DNA of 64,000 nt. Source: Micromonospora trifolii (lineage in GTDB: Bacteria > Actinomycetota > Actinomycetes > Mycobacteriales > Micromonosporaceae). Numbering within the stretch: the stretch's first letter is position 1; every line of letters starts with the position of its first letter. The notes under the pieces are model-generated. The model was not told the origin of the DNA. It worked only from the letters and a program-made list of their open reading frames with translations, and made no database searches. The translations under genes were made by a program, and so were the position numbers. This document shows positions 16,851 to 26,417 of the stretch, in pieces. The stretch lies in the NCBI RefSeq assembly GCF_022229005.1, contig NZ_JAKKFD010000002.1, positions 248,001 to 312,000 on the forward strand, read 5' to 3'.

Positions 16851-18356
16851 ATGGAACTCCTCGACAACCTCGCGCTGGGCTTCTCGACGGCCCTGCTGGT
16901 CCAGAACGTCCTCTACTGCTTCGTCGGAGTGCTGCTCGGGACCGCCGTCGGCGTGCTGCCCGGCATCGGGCCGACGGCGACGGTGGCGATGCTGCTGCCG
17001 ATCACGTTCAGCTTCGAGCCGGTCACCGCACTGATCATGCTCGCCGGCATCTATTACGGGGCACAGTACGGCGGCTCGACGACCGCCATCCTGATCAACC
17101 TGCCCGGTGAGTCGTCAGCGGCGGTCACCGCGCTGGACGGGCACGAGATGGCCCGCCAGGGCCGCGCCGGCCCCGCCCTGGCGGCCGCGGCGATCGGGTC
17201 CTTCGTCGCGGGTACTGTCGCCACAGTGGCGCTGGCCGCCGCGGCCCCGCCCCTGGCCAGTGTCGCGTTGAAGTTCGGCCCGGCCGACTACTTCTCACTC
17301 GTGCTGTTCGGCCTGATCGTGTCGATCGCGCTGGCGCGGGGCACGGCGCTCAAGGCACTGGCGATGATCGCGCTCGGCGTGCTGCTCGGCACTGTCGGCC
17401 AGGACATCTACACCGGAACGCCCCGCTTCGTGTTCGAGCAGCGCGAGCTGTACGGCGGCATCGACTTCGTGTCGGTCGCCGTGGGCCTGTTCGGGGTGGC
17501 CGAGATCCTGCGCAACCTGGAGAACGAGCAGACCCGTACGGCGATCGTCAGCAAGGTGATCAACCTCTGGCCGACCCGCGAGGACCGGCGTCGGATCGTC
17601 GCCCCGATCCTGCGGGGCACCGGTCTCGGCGCCGCGCTCGGTGTGCTGCCCGGCGGCGGCCACGTGCTGGCCTCGTTCACCTCGTACGCGGTCGAGAAGC
17701 GCATCTCGAGGCGGCCGCAGGAGTTCGGGCGGGGCGCGATCGAGGGCGTCGCCGGCCCGGAGTCGGCGAACAACGCCGCCGCGCAGACGTCGTTCATCCC
17801 GCTGCTCACCCTGGGCCTGCCGGCCCACCCGGTGATGGCACTGATGATCGGCGCGTTCATCGTCCACGGCATCACCCCGGGTCCGAACGTCATCAACGAC
17901 GAGCCGGCGCTGTTCTGGGGCCTGATCGCGTCGATGTGGATCGGCAACGTGCTCCTGCTGCTGCTGAACCTGCCGCTGATCGGCCTGTGGGTGCGCATGC
18001 TGCGCATCCCCTACCAGGTGCTCTTTCCGATGATCATCCTGTTCGCCGCGATCGGCACCTACTCACTGAACTCCAACGCGTACGACGTCTACGCGATCGC
18101 GTTCTTCGGGATCCTGGGCTACATCCTGATCAAGTGTGGGTGCGAGCCGGCGCCCCTGCTGCTCGGCTTCGTCCTCGGCCCGCTGCTGGAGGAGAACCTG
18201 CGCCGCGCGCTCATCATCTCCCGCGGCGACCCGTCGGTCTTCCTGACCCGACCGATCTCCGCGGCGCTGCTGGCCCTGGCCGTCGTCGCGCTCGTCGTCG
18301 CCGTGCTCCCGACGATCCGCCGGCGCCGCGCTGTCGTCTTCGCCGAGGAGGACTAG
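16851..18356 (+). CDS. tctA: Tripartite tricarboxylate transporter large permease TctA
   Basis: 501 residues, about 11-12 membrane segments. The conserved TctA motifs are present twice: GVLPGIGPTATVAMLLP (about 40) and GVLPGGGHVLASF (about 263), with YGGSTTAILINLPGE in between and FIPLLTLGLPAHPVMALM. It is the ion-coupled permease of the TctCBA importer. The normal family length is about 500, so it is intact. The next gene (NhaA-type) follows after 13 bp. Confidence 0.92.
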   Translation: MELLDNLALGFSTALLVQNVLYCFVGVLLGTAVGVLPGIGPTATVAMLLPITFSFEPVTALIMLAGIYYGAQYGGSTTAILINLPGESSAAVTALDGHEMARQGRAGPALAAAAIGSFVAGTVATVALAAAAPPLASVALKFGPADYFSLVLFGLIVSIALARGTALKALAMIALGVLLGTVGQDIYTGTPRFVFEQRELYGGIDFVSVAVGLFGVAEILRNLENEQTRTAIVSKVINLWPTREDRRRIVAPILRGTGLGAALGVLPGGGHVLASFTSYAVEKRISRRPQEFGRGAIEGVAGPESANNAAAQTSFIPLLTLGLPAHPVMALMIGAFIVHGITPGPNVINDEPALFWGLIASMWIGNVLLLLLNLPLIGLWVRMLRIPYQVLFPMIILFAAIGTYSLNSNAYDVYAIAFFGILGYILIKCGCEPAPLLLGFVLGPLLEENLRRALIISRGDPSVFLTRPISAALLALAVVALVVAVLPTIRRRRAVVFAEED

Positions 18357-18369
18357 CAATCCGAACCAC

Positions 18370-20334
18370 GTGACGGTCAGGTCGACGAAGATTGTTCCCG
18401 TGACGAGCGACGACACGCCCCGGGGCTGGACCAGCCGGACCGTCTGGGACAGGCGGTTCAACGCCCCGCTGCGCTCGTTCCTGCGGACCGAGACCGGCGG
18501 CGCCCGGGTGGTGCTGATCGCGACGGTGGCGGCACTCGTCTGGGCGAACCTCAGCGAATCGTCGTACGAGTCGGTCTGGAACACCTCTTTCTCGATCCAG
18601 CTCGGCGACTGGCGCGTGTCACATGACCTACGCTTCTGGGTCAACAGCGGGCTCATGACGTTCTTCTTCCTGGTCGCGGGGCTGGAGTTACGCCGGGAGT
18701 TCGACATCGGTGAGCTGCGGGAGCGGCGTCGGCTGGCGTTGCCGATGCTGGCCGGGGTCGGCGGCATGCTCGTGCCGGTCGCGATCTACCTCGCCATCAA
18801 CGCCGGGCACACCACAGCGGCGGGCTGGGGCGCGGTGATGGCCACCGACACGGCGCTCGCGCTCGGCGCGCTGGCCGTCTTCGGGCCACGCTTCTCGGAA
18901 CGGCTGCGAGGTTTCCTGCTGACCGTCGCCGTCGTCGACGACGTGGTGGCGATCGCGGTGCTGGCCATCGCGTACCCGCACCACCCCTCGCTGACGGCGC
19001 TGGTCGTCGCGGCGGCGATCTTCGGCGTCGTGCTGCTCGTCCGGGGCTGCGGGGTGCGGTTCGGGCCGGTCTACGCGCTGCTCGGGGTGGCGGCCTGGCT
19101 CGCCGTCTCGATGTCCGGTGTCGACCCGGTCGCTGTGGGCCTGGTGATGGGGTTGCTGACCTACGCCTACGCTCCCGGTCGCGGCGACCTGCAGCGGGCC
19201 AGCGACCAGTTCCGCCTCTTCCGGGAACAGCCCACGCCGCAACTCGCCCGGATGGCCCGCGCCGGGCTCACCTCGGCGCTGTCGCCGAACGAGCGGCTGC
19301 AGACGCTCTACCACCCGTTGGCGAGCTACGTGGTGGTGCCACTTTTCGCGCTGGTCAATGCCGGCATCGTGATCGACGGCGACCTGCTGGCCAGGGCCGT
19401 TACCTCAACGGTCACTGTGGGGGTCGTTGTCGCGTACGTCGTCGGGAAGCCGGCCGGGATCGTGGCCACCGCGTGGCTGGTGGCCCGGCTGAGCGGCAAC
19501 CGGTTCCGGCCGCCCGTCGGCTGGCTCGCAGTCGTGGGGGTCGGCACGGTCTCCGGCATCGGGTTCACCGTAGCGCTCCTGATCGCCACCCACGCCCTGA
19601 GCGGCCCGGCCCTGGACGAGGCGAAGTTCGGCATCCTCGTGGCGACGCTCGGCGCGTCAGTCGTCACCTGGCTGGTGTTCCGGTCCGTCGGACGACTCTC
19701 GCCGGCGCGGCGGACCCGTGCGCTGCTGGGCGTCACCGAGGGCATCGTCGACCTGATGCTGCCGGTCGACGCCGATCGCGACCACATGCGGGGGTCGCTG
19801 GAGGCGCCGGTGACCGTGGTGGAGTACGGCGACTTCGAGTGCCCCTACTGCGGGCAGGCCGAGCCGGTGGTCCGGGAGCTGTTGGCGGACTTCGCCAACA
19901 TCCGGTACGTCTGGCGGCACCTGCCACTCACCGACGTCCACCCGCATGCCCAACTCGCCGCCGAGGCGGCCGAGGCGGCGGGGGAGCAGGGCGCCTTCTG
20001 GGAGATGCACGACCTGCTGCTCGCCCACCAGGACGCTCTCGATCCGGTCCAGGTGCTCGGCTACGCCGAACAGCTCGGCCTGGACCTGGACGGTTTCCGG
20101 GAACACATGGTGAAGCGGATGGGCGTCGACCGGATCGCCGAGGACGTCGACTCCGCCGACCTCAGCGGCGTCACCGGCACCCCGACCTTCTTCATCAACG
20201 GCCGCCGACACCACGGCGCGTACGACATCGCCGCGCTCTCGGCGGCGGTGAAGTCGGCGTTCGCGAGCGCGAAGCTCCGCCCCGAGTACCACCCTCGGGA
20301 CCCCGGGCGCCGCGAGGCCGGTCCGGCGAGCTGA
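18370..20334 (+). CDS. nhaA: NhaA Na+/H+ antiporter fused to a DsbA-like thioredoxin domain
   Basis: 654 residues. NhaA domain about 30-430 with the ion-binding Asp-Asp in VVDDVVAIAV, FFLVAGLELRRE and GIGFTVALLIA motifs. A DsbA-like domain (about 465-630) holds CPYC in YGDFECPYCGQ and a cis-Pro in TGTPTFFI. The fusion is known in actinobacteria; the thioredoxin part probably faces one side of the membrane but the topology is not provable here. GTG at 18370 is used; GTG at 18400 is possible, and neither has a strong ribosome binding site. Thirteen bp after tctA suggests co-transcription, possibly linking sodium balance to carboxylate import. Confidence 0.88.
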   Translation: MTVRSTKIVPVTSDDTPRGWTSRTVWDRRFNAPLRSFLRTETGGARVVLIATVAALVWANLSESSYESVWNTSFSIQLGDWRVSHDLRFWVNSGLMTFFFLVAGLELRREFDIGELRERRRLALPMLAGVGGMLVPVAIYLAINAGHTTAAGWGAVMATDTALALGALAVFGPRFSERLRGFLLTVAVVDDVVAIAVLAIAYPHHPSLTALVVAAAIFGVVLLVRGCGVRFGPVYALLGVAAWLAVSMSGVDPVAVGLVMGLLTYAYAPGRGDLQRASDQFRLFREQPTPQLARMARAGLTSALSPNERLQTLYHPLASYVVVPLFALVNAGIVIDGDLLARAVTSTVTVGVVVAYVVGKPAGIVATAWLVARLSGNRFRPPVGWLAVVGVGTVSGIGFTVALLIATHALSGPALDEAKFGILVATLGASVVTWLVFRSVGRLSPARRTRALLGVTEGIVDLMLPVDADRDHMRGSLEAPVTVVEYGDFECPYCGQAEPVVRELLADFANIRYVWRHLPLTDVHPHAQLAAEAAEAAGEQGAFWEMHDLLLAHQDALDPVQVLGYAEQLGLDLDGFREHMVKRMGVDRIAEDVDSADLSGVTGTPTFFINGRRHHGAYDIAALSAAVKSAFASAKLRPEYHPRDPGRREAGPAS

Positions 20335-20900
20335 CCGCGCGGTCTGTGCGGTCGTCACCGGGCCAGGTGGTCGACGGGCGCCGTGCTCACCTCTCGGCGC
20401 TGCGTTGACGGGGTCTGCCGCCGTATGACCTCCGATCTGCCTCCGCGTCGGGGTGAGGAGGTGGTGGTCGGCGCCTTTGGAGCTGAATCGTTTGCGACAT
20501 CACCGACCAGCAGGCCCTTTCGGCTGAGGCTTCGGGCTGGAGATCTTGGGCTGGAGGGCTGAGGGCTTCCAACCGGAGGCGGAAGCGGCAGGCAATCGGT
20601 CTGATTCGTTTGCGGCATCAGGTCCAAAGGCAGCCCGTCAACCCCGTCGCCCGGGCCCGGTAGCCCGCACGCCCCGGTCCCGAAGCCACCCACCCTCGCA
20701 GCTCCGGCTGCGCCGCGAGGCGCGTTCAGCTGCAGGGATGACGGCGATGCCCTGGCCGATTCCGATCACCAGCCGGAGCCGACGACCAGCGCGATCACGT
20801 GCTCACTGTCGCCCTGGACGGGCCGAGCGCGCAGCCGGAGTGACCTCAGGCGAGCCTTCGGGTCGATGTCCGAAGTGGAACAGCTGCGGACCGTGTTCGG
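20335..20900. other. Long non-coding interval
   Basis: About 570 bp without a credible gene on either strand: the short ORFs here show no family text or proper codon bias. It contains a pair of near-identical 20-mers (listed separately). Confidence 0.6.
20471..20632. repeat. Imperfect repeat pair around CTGAATCGTTTGCGACATCA
   Basis: Copies at 20483-20502 and 20601-20620 agree at 18 of 20 positions in direct orientation. Flanking CCTTTGGA (left) and TCCAAAGG (right) are inverted relative to each other, so the block from about 20471 to 20632 has mixed direct and inverted symmetry, like a small decayed element. Confidence 0.5.
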
Positions 20901-20923
20901 GGAATCACGATGGACTCGGACCC

Positions 20924-20952
20924 TTGACTCTCGGGAAACATCGGGCCACCAT
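20924..20952 (+). promoter_or_regulatory. Putative promoter of the GH2 gene
   Basis: -35 TTGACT (20924-20929) and -10-like CACCAT (20947-20952) with a 17-bp spacer. The -10 abuts the first LacI-type operator, which would explain repression by steric block. Confidence 0.45.
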
Positions 20953-20953
20953 C

Positions 20954-20996
20954 TGACAACGTTGTCACAGACCCTCGCCATCTGACAACGTTGTCA
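20954..20996. promoter_or_regulatory. Two LacI-family operators, TGACAACGTTGTCA
   Basis: Perfect 14-bp palindromes with the central CG typical of LacI/GalR operators lie at 20954-20967 and 20983-20996, 29 bp apart centre to centre, between the promoter and the start codon of the GH2 enzyme. No LacI-type gene is in the window. Confidence 0.8.
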
Positions 20997-21010
20997 TTTC
21001 TGGAGGCAAG

Positions 21011-24000
21011 ATGTCCGAGTCATCGCCGGTCTCACGGCGTACCTTCCTCTCCGCCGGTGCGACGCTGCTGGCGTCGGTCGGGGTGACCGCAGCCCTCCCG
21101 GACGCCCTCGCGTCCGCCGCCGTGCCGGCGCCGACCGCCAACCCGACCGCCACCGACCTCGCCCGGTACCGCCCGGTGGCGGTCTCCTCGACCGACTACG
21201 CGCCGACGCCGGCCACCTTCGCCGTGGACGGCCTGCCGCAGGTCGGCGTCCGGGGAAGTGGATGGCGCGCCGCCAACGGCGATCCGCAGTGGATCTCGGT
21301 GGACCTCCAGGCGCTGTGCCGGATCGAGGCCGTCTCCCTGGTCTTCGAGGCCACGCTCACCGACGGGCCGTTCGACGGCAACTACACCGACACCGACGGC
21401 GACGAGATCCTCTCCAGCGCCGCAACGGCGTACCGGATCGAGGTCTCCACCGACGGCCGTGCCTGGCGGTCGGTGTACGAGACCAGCGAGGGCCAGGGCG
21501 GCGCGCAGACCATCAAGCTGCCCGAGCCGGTCACCGCCCGGTGGATCCGGATGACCGCCACGAAGCGCTCGAACAGCAACCCGGTCGGCCTCAACGGCTT
21601 CCAGGTCTACGGTGTAGCGCTGCAAGGCCGCCCGAAGGCTGAGGGCTGGACCAGTTGGGAGGGCGGCAACACCCACCCGGCCCCCGAGCTGAGGGTCGCC
21701 GCCGACGGCACTGTGCCGCTGGAGTCGGGCTGGTCGCTGACGATGGACGACTTCGCCGGCACCGTCGACGGCGCCGAACTCTCCCGCCCCGGCGTCGACG
21801 TCCGGTCCTGGCTGCCGGCGACGGTGCCCGGCACCGTGCTGGGCACCCTGGTCGAACAGGGCCACCTGCCCGACCCGGTGTCCGGCTTCAACAACATGCG
21901 CATCCCGGAGGCGCTGTCCCGGCACACCTGGTGGTACCGGCGCGCGCTGCGGCTGCCGCGCGACCTGGACACCTCGGCCGGCCGACGGATCTGGCTGGAG
22001 TTCGACGGGATCAACCACGAGGCGACCGCCTGGGTCAACGGCGTGCAGGTCGGCAGCGTCAAGCACCCGTTCGCACGGGCGGCCTTCGACATCACCGACG
22101 CGTTGAGCGGTCACCGGGGCGAGCATGTCCTCGCCGTCCGGGTCACCCCGATGCCGCACCCGGGCACCCCCGGCGACAAGGGCCCGGACGGTCGTACCTT
22201 CCTCCAGTCGGCCCACCACTACCTGGACGCGCCGACCTACCTGGCGGTGTCCGGGTGGGACTGGATGCCGGCCGTCCGCGACCGGGTCACCGGCCTCTGG
22301 GACCACGTCCGCCTGCGCAGCACCGGCGCCGTGGTCATCGGCGACCCGCACGTGCAGACCACGCTGCCCGACCTGCCCGGCACCGACACCGCCGAGGTCA
22401 CCATCCGGGTGCCGGTCCGCAACGCGGCGGCCAGCGCCACCACTGTCACCGTCCGCGCGGAGTTCGACAAGGTACGCGTCGAGTCCACTGTGACAGTCCC
22501 CGCCGGCGGGAGCACCACAGTCACCTTCACGCCGGAGCGTTTCCGCGCGCTGCGGCTGCGCAACCCCCGGCTCTGGTGGCCCAACGGCTACGGCGACCCC
22601 CACCTGTACGACCTCACGCTCACCGCCACCGTCAAGCGCGCGGTCAGCGACCGGCGTGCGCTCCGCTTCGGTGTCCGCGAGTTCGCCTACGACTGGCACC
22701 AGCCGATCGTCGTCTCGCCGCCCGGCAAGCCCGCGCTGGAGTTCGTCGACGGCGCGGCGACCCAGACCGTCACGTTCGACCGCCAGCACGCCCGGCACGT
22801 GCGCATCCAGGCCGGCCAGCGCGCCACCGGTTGGGGCATCTCGATGTTCTCGCTGTCGGTGGCCGACGGCACCGGCCCGGATCTCGCCCTGCGCCGCGAC
22901 GCCACCGCGTCGTCCGCGGAGAACGAGGGCAACGGTCCCGGCAAGGCCGTCGACGGCGACGCGGCGACCCGCTGGGCCTCGCAGGCCGAGGACAACCAGT
23001 GGATCCAGGTGGACCTCGGCGCGGCTGTCGACTTCGACCGGGTCACCATCGTGTGGGAGCAGGCGTACGCGCTGGACTACCGCGTGCAGGTCTCCGCCGA
23101 CGGGGACACCTGGAACGACGTGACGTCGGTCAGCAACGACACCCCGCTGGGCAGCCGCGCCACCCAGGTCGAGACGTTCGCCAGCCAGACCGCGCAGCAC
23201 CTGCGCATCCAGACCGGCGCGCGGGTGACCTCGTGGGGCGTGTCCATGTGGGCGCTCTCGGTGCAGCGGCAGGCCGAGCCGGACGTCGACCTGGCCCTGC
23301 GCCGGACGGCCACCGCGTCGTCGTCCGACAGCGACTCGAACGGCCCGGACCGGGCCGTCGACGGCAACCCCCGCTCCCGGTGGTCGTCGACGTTCGAGGA
23401 CAACCAGTGGATCCAGGTCGACCTCGGCGCCCCGGTCAGCTTCGACCAGGTCACCATCGTCTGGGAGCAGGCGTACGCCCGCGACTTCGTCATCCAGGTG
23501 TCGGACGACGGGCAGCGGTGGACCGACGTGAAGTCGGTCAGCAACGCCGTCACCCAACTCAAGATCAGCGTGAACGGTGTGCCGGTGTTCGCCCGGGGCG
23601 GCAACTGGGGCTGGGACGAACTGCTGCGTCGGGTGCTGCCCGACCGGCTGGCCGACACGGTCGAGATGCACCGCGACATGAACTTCACGATGATCCGCAA
23701 CTGGCTCGGCAGCAGCAACCGCGAGGAGCTGTACCGGGCCTGCGACGAGCAGGGCATCCTGGTGTGGAACGACTTCTGGCAGGCGGGCGCGTTCCTGCCC
23801 AACCCGCCCGGCTACGTCGACATCGCCGCCGACACGATCCGGCGGTTCCGCCACCACCCGAGCATCGTGGTGTGGTGTGGCGCGAACGAGGGTGACCCAC
23901 CGCCGATCGTGGACGCCGGGCTCAAGCAGGCCGCGGCCACCGAGCACCCGGAGATCCTCTACATCCCCAACTCGGCCGGCGGCATCGTCAGCGGCCACGG

Positions 24001-25045
24001 CCCGTACCACTGGGTGGAGCCGGCGACGTACAACAACAAGAACTCCTACGACACTGGCGCGTTCGGCTTCCACACGGAGATCGGCATGCCGGTGGTGTCG
24101 GTGGTCGAGAGCATGCGCAACCTCGTCGGTGACGCGCCGCAGTGGCCGATCGGCGAGGTGTGGAACTACCACGACTGGTCGACCATCGGTAACCAGCGCG
24201 TCGGCACGTACCAGGCGGCGATCGACGCGCGGCTCGGTGAGTCCGACTCACTCGACGAGTTCGCCACCCGGGCGCAGTTCGTCAACTACGAGAGCCACCG
24301 CGCCATGTTCGAGGCGTGGAACGCCAACCTGTGGCAGGACGCCACAGGTCTGCTGCTGTGGATGTCGCACCCGGCGTGGCACAGCACGGTCTGGCAGACC
24401 TACGACTACGACCTCGACGTGAACGGCGCCTACTACGGCGCCCGCAAGGGGTGCGAACCGGTGCACGTCCAGGCCGACCCGGGCACCTGGCAGGTCCGGG
24501 TGGTCAACCACACCGCCGCCCCCCTCAGCGGGGTGACCGTGAGCGCCCGACGCTACGACCTGAGCGGCCGGTCGCTGGGTTCGCCCCAGCGTCAGCGGGT
24601 GGACGTGGCCCGCTCGGCCACCACTGCGGTCTTCCCGCTCGCCACGCCGGACGGCGGCGGGCTGCACCTGGTACGGCTGGAGCTACGGGACAGCCGCGAC
24701 CGGCTGCTCGCGGAGAACACCTACTGGCGCTACGACAAGGCCGAGCAGGTGCGGGCGCTCAACGACGTGCCGAGCACCCGACTGTCGACGTCGTCGAGCA
24801 CCGTGCGCGTCGTGGACGGGCGCAACACCGTCACCACGACGGTCCGCAACCAGGGCCGTACGGTCGCCGCGTTGGTGCGGCTCGCCGTGCGCGACCAGCG
24901 CGGTGAGCGGGTGCTGCCGGCGCGCTACGACGACAACTACTTCTGGCTCCTGCCGGGGGAGAGCCGCGAGGTGCGGATCTCCTGGCCGGCGCGGTCGGGC
25001 CTCGCCCGCCAGGTCACTGTGACCGCGCAGGCGTACAACTCCTAG
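21011..25045 (+). CDS. Secreted GH2 glycoside hydrolase (beta-mannosidase/exo-glucosaminidase-like) with discoidin modules
   Basis: 1344 residues. Tat signal SRRTFLSAG at 8-16. A discoidin (F5/8 C, CBM32-like) module about 45-205; GH2 sugar-binding domain about 215-430 (TWWYRRALRLP, WLEFDGINHEATAWVNG); Ig-like domain to about 560; an insertion of tandem discoidin modules about 560-849; TIM barrel about 850-1130 (ARGGNWGWDELL), with acid/base Glu in CGANEGD (about 960) and nucleophile Glu in HTEIGM (about 1023); beta domains to the end. Closest in text to mannosylglycoprotein endo-beta-mannosidase and exo-beta-D-glucosaminidase types; exact substrate not certain. Controlled by the two LacI-type operators. 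Confidence 0.88.
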   Translation: MSESSPVSRRTFLSAGATLLASVGVTAALPDALASAAVPAPTANPTATDLARYRPVAVSSTDYAPTPATFAVDGLPQVGVRGSGWRAANGDPQWISVDLQALCRIEAVSLVFEATLTDGPFDGNYTDTDGDEILSSAATAYRIEVSTDGRAWRSVYETSEGQGGAQTIKLPEPVTARWIRMTATKRSNSNPVGLNGFQVYGVALQGRPKAEGWTSWEGGNTHPAPELRVAADGTVPLESGWSLTMDDFAGTVDGAELSRPGVDVRSWLPATVPGTVLGTLVEQGHLPDPVSGFNNMRIPEALSRHTWWYRRALRLPRDLDTSAGRRIWLEFDGINHEATAWVNGVQVGSVKHPFARAAFDITDALSGHRGEHVLAVRVTPMPHPGTPGDKGPDGRTFLQSAHHYLDAPTYLAVSGWDWMPAVRDRVTGLWDHVRLRSTGAVVIGDPHVQTTLPDLPGTDTAEVTIRVPVRNAAASATTVTVRAEFDKVRVESTVTVPAGGSTTVTFTPERFRALRLRNPRLWWPNGYGDPHLYDLTLTATVKRAVSDRRALRFGVREFAYDWHQPIVVSPPGKPALEFVDGAATQTVTFDRQHARHVRIQAGQRATGWGISMFSLSVADGTGPDLALRRDATASSAENEGNGPGKAVDGDAATRWASQAEDNQWIQVDLGAAVDFDRVTIVWEQAYALDYRVQVSADGDTWNDVTSVSNDTPLGSRATQVETFASQTAQHLRIQTGARVTSWGVSMWALSVQRQAEPDVDLALRRTATASSSDSDSNGPDRAVDGNPRSRWSSTFEDNQWIQVDLGAPVSFDQVTIVWEQAYARDFVIQVSDDGQRWTDVKSVSNAVTQLKISVNGVPVFARGGNWGWDELLRRVLPDRLADTVEMHRDMNFTMIRNWLGSSNREELYRACDEQGILVWNDFWQAGAFLPNPPGYVDIAADTIRRFRHHPSIVVWCGANEGDPPPIVDAGLKQAAATEHPEILYIPNSAGGIVSGHGPYHWVEPATYNNKNSYDTGAFGFHTEIGMPVVSVVESMRNLVGDAPQWPIGEVWNYHDWSTIGNQRVGTYQAAIDARLGESDSLDEFATRAQFVNYESHRAMFEAWNANLWQDATGLLLWMSHPAWHSTVWQTYDYDLDVNGAYYGARKGCEPVHVQADPGTWQVRVVNHTAAPLSGVTVSARRYDLSGRSLGSPQRQRVDVARSATTAVFPLATPDGGGLHLVRLELRDSRDRLLAENTYWRYDKAEQVRALNDVPSTRLSTSSSTVRVVDGRNTVTTTVRNQGRTVAALVRLAVRDQRGERVLPARYDDNYFWLLPGESREVRISWPARSGLARQVTVTAQAYNS
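22885..23560. repeat. Tandem discoidin-module repeat inside the GH2 gene
   Basis: Two copies with a period of 408 bp (136 codons); for example GACAACCAGTGGATCCAGGT occurs at 22991 and 23399. The near identity at the DNA level suggests recent duplication. Confidence 0.8.
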
Positions 25046-25070
25046 GAGTACGCGGTGGGGGGCGGCGCCG

Positions 25071-26360
25071 ATGCGGTTCCGCTTCCCACCGCGACCCGTG
25101 CGCTGCCACCTGATGCGGGCGTTTAGGTTCGTTACCGCACCTCGGCTCGGGACCGAGATCCATGCTGTACGAGTGACACGGTCCGGTTCCCCGTCCGGCG
25201 CGGTACGGGTCGCGTTCGCGTTCTGGATCACGCTCGTGGGCACCACGGTGCCCACCCCGCTCTACCCGCTCTACGAGCTGGAGTTCGGCTTCTCGTCGTT
25301 GACAGTGACAGTGGTCTACGCGCTGTACGCGTTGGGAGTCGTCGTCGGGCTGCTGGTCTTCGGTCGGCTCTCCGACCAGATCGGCCGACGCCCGGTCATC
25401 CTCATCGCGCTGCTGCTCTCGGTCGCCGCCGACGCCGTGTTCCTGGCCGCCGTGGACCTGGCCATGATCATCGTGGGTCGGATCCTCGCCGGACTGTCCG
25501 CCGCACTGATCATCGGCGCCGCGACCGCGGCGTTGGCGGAGCTGATCGACCCTCGGCACCCGAAGCGTGCCGCCACTGTGTCGATCTTCGCGAACCTGGG
25601 TGGCCTGGCCACCGGCACCCTGCTGTCCGGGATCGTGTCGGACGTGGCACCCGAACCGCTGCGGCTGCCCTGGGTGATCGTGCTGATCCTGGCGGTGGTC
25701 GCGATCATCGCGCTGCGTGGGGTGCCGGAGACGGTCCGGGAACGTTCGCCGGTGACCCTGCGGGTGCAGCGGTTGCACGTGCCGGCGGCCATTCGCGGCG
25801 CCTTCGTCCGCTCGGCGCTCACCGCCGGGGCGGGCTTCGCCGCCCTCGGGGTGCTCACGTCGGTGAGCGGGCTGTTCCTCGGCATGGTCCTGCACGAGAC
25901 CTCACACACACTGGCCGCGCTGGTGGTCTTCGTGGCGTTCACCGGCGCGGCGTTCGGTCAGCTGCTGACCCGCGTGCTGTCCTCGCGTGCCGCGCTGGCC
26001 AGCGCCTGCGCCGGTCTGGTCGTGGGGGCGGGCCTGCTCGCGTTCAGCATGTGGATGGCGCTGCTGGCGACGCTCATTGTCAGCGCGGCGATCATCGGGG
26101 TCGCGTCCGGAGTCGCGGTCGGCGACGGCATCGCGACGATCACGATGAAGACCGAGCCGCGGCACCGGGCCGAGGCGGTGTCGACCTTCTTCGCCATCCT
26201 GTTCGCCATGCTCGGTGTGCCAGCGGTCGGGGTCGGTCTGCTGATCCAGACGATCGGTCTGCGCCCGGCCGGCGAGGTCTTCAGCGCTGTGGTGGCGGTG
26301 CTCGCGCTGGTCGTCCTGCTCAGCCTGGTTCGGGGCGGCCGGACGCGGCCCGCGAGCTGA
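25071..26360 (+). CDS. MFS transporter
   Basis: Up to 429 residues with about 12 membrane segments and the MFS motif A GRLSDQIGRRPV (about 100). Residues 1-34 are arginine-rich and unlike a membrane protein start; a GTG at 25173 (VTRSGSPSG) may be the true start. The second half carries the pattern seen in sugar or drug efflux MFS proteins (GVLTSVSGLFLG). It follows the glycosidase by 25 bp but has no obvious shared operator, so it may import the released sugar or be unrelated. Substrate unknown. Confidence 0.8.
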   Translation: MRFRFPPRPVRCHLMRAFRFVTAPRLGTEIHAVRVTRSGSPSGAVRVAFAFWITLVGTTVPTPLYPLYELEFGFSSLTVTVVYALYALGVVVGLLVFGRLSDQIGRRPVILIALLLSVAADAVFLAAVDLAMIIVGRILAGLSAALIIGAATAALAELIDPRHPKRAATVSIFANLGGLATGTLLSGIVSDVAPEPLRLPWVIVLILAVVAIIALRGVPETVRERSPVTLRVQRLHVPAAIRGAFVRSALTAGAGFAALGVLTSVSGLFLGMVLHETSHTLAALVVFVAFTGAAFGQLLTRVLSSRAALASACAGLVVGAGLLAFSMWMALLATLIVSAAIIGVASGVAVGDGIATITMKTEPRHRAEAVSTFFAILFAMLGVPAVGVGLLIQTIGLRPAGEVFSAVVAVLALVVLLSLVRGGRTRPAS

Positions 26361-26417
26361 TCACCGCCGGGCCTGTTCAGGGCACCCGGGATGCCTGGCG
26401 AGCCATCCGCGGAGGTC

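Noticed and set aside
20954-20996. The two direct repeats as the start of a CRISPR array
   Set aside because: Only two units, each a 14-bp LacI-type palindrome, directly between a promoter and a start codon.
22885-23560. Internal repeats as an insertion sequence
   Set aside because: They encode in-frame discoidin modules with no transposase or terminal inverted repeats.
21032-24172. 1046-codon minus-strand frame opposite the GH2 gene
   Set aside because: Antisense shadow of a well-supported glycosidase; no recognisable domains, low-complexity Val/Gly/Arg text.
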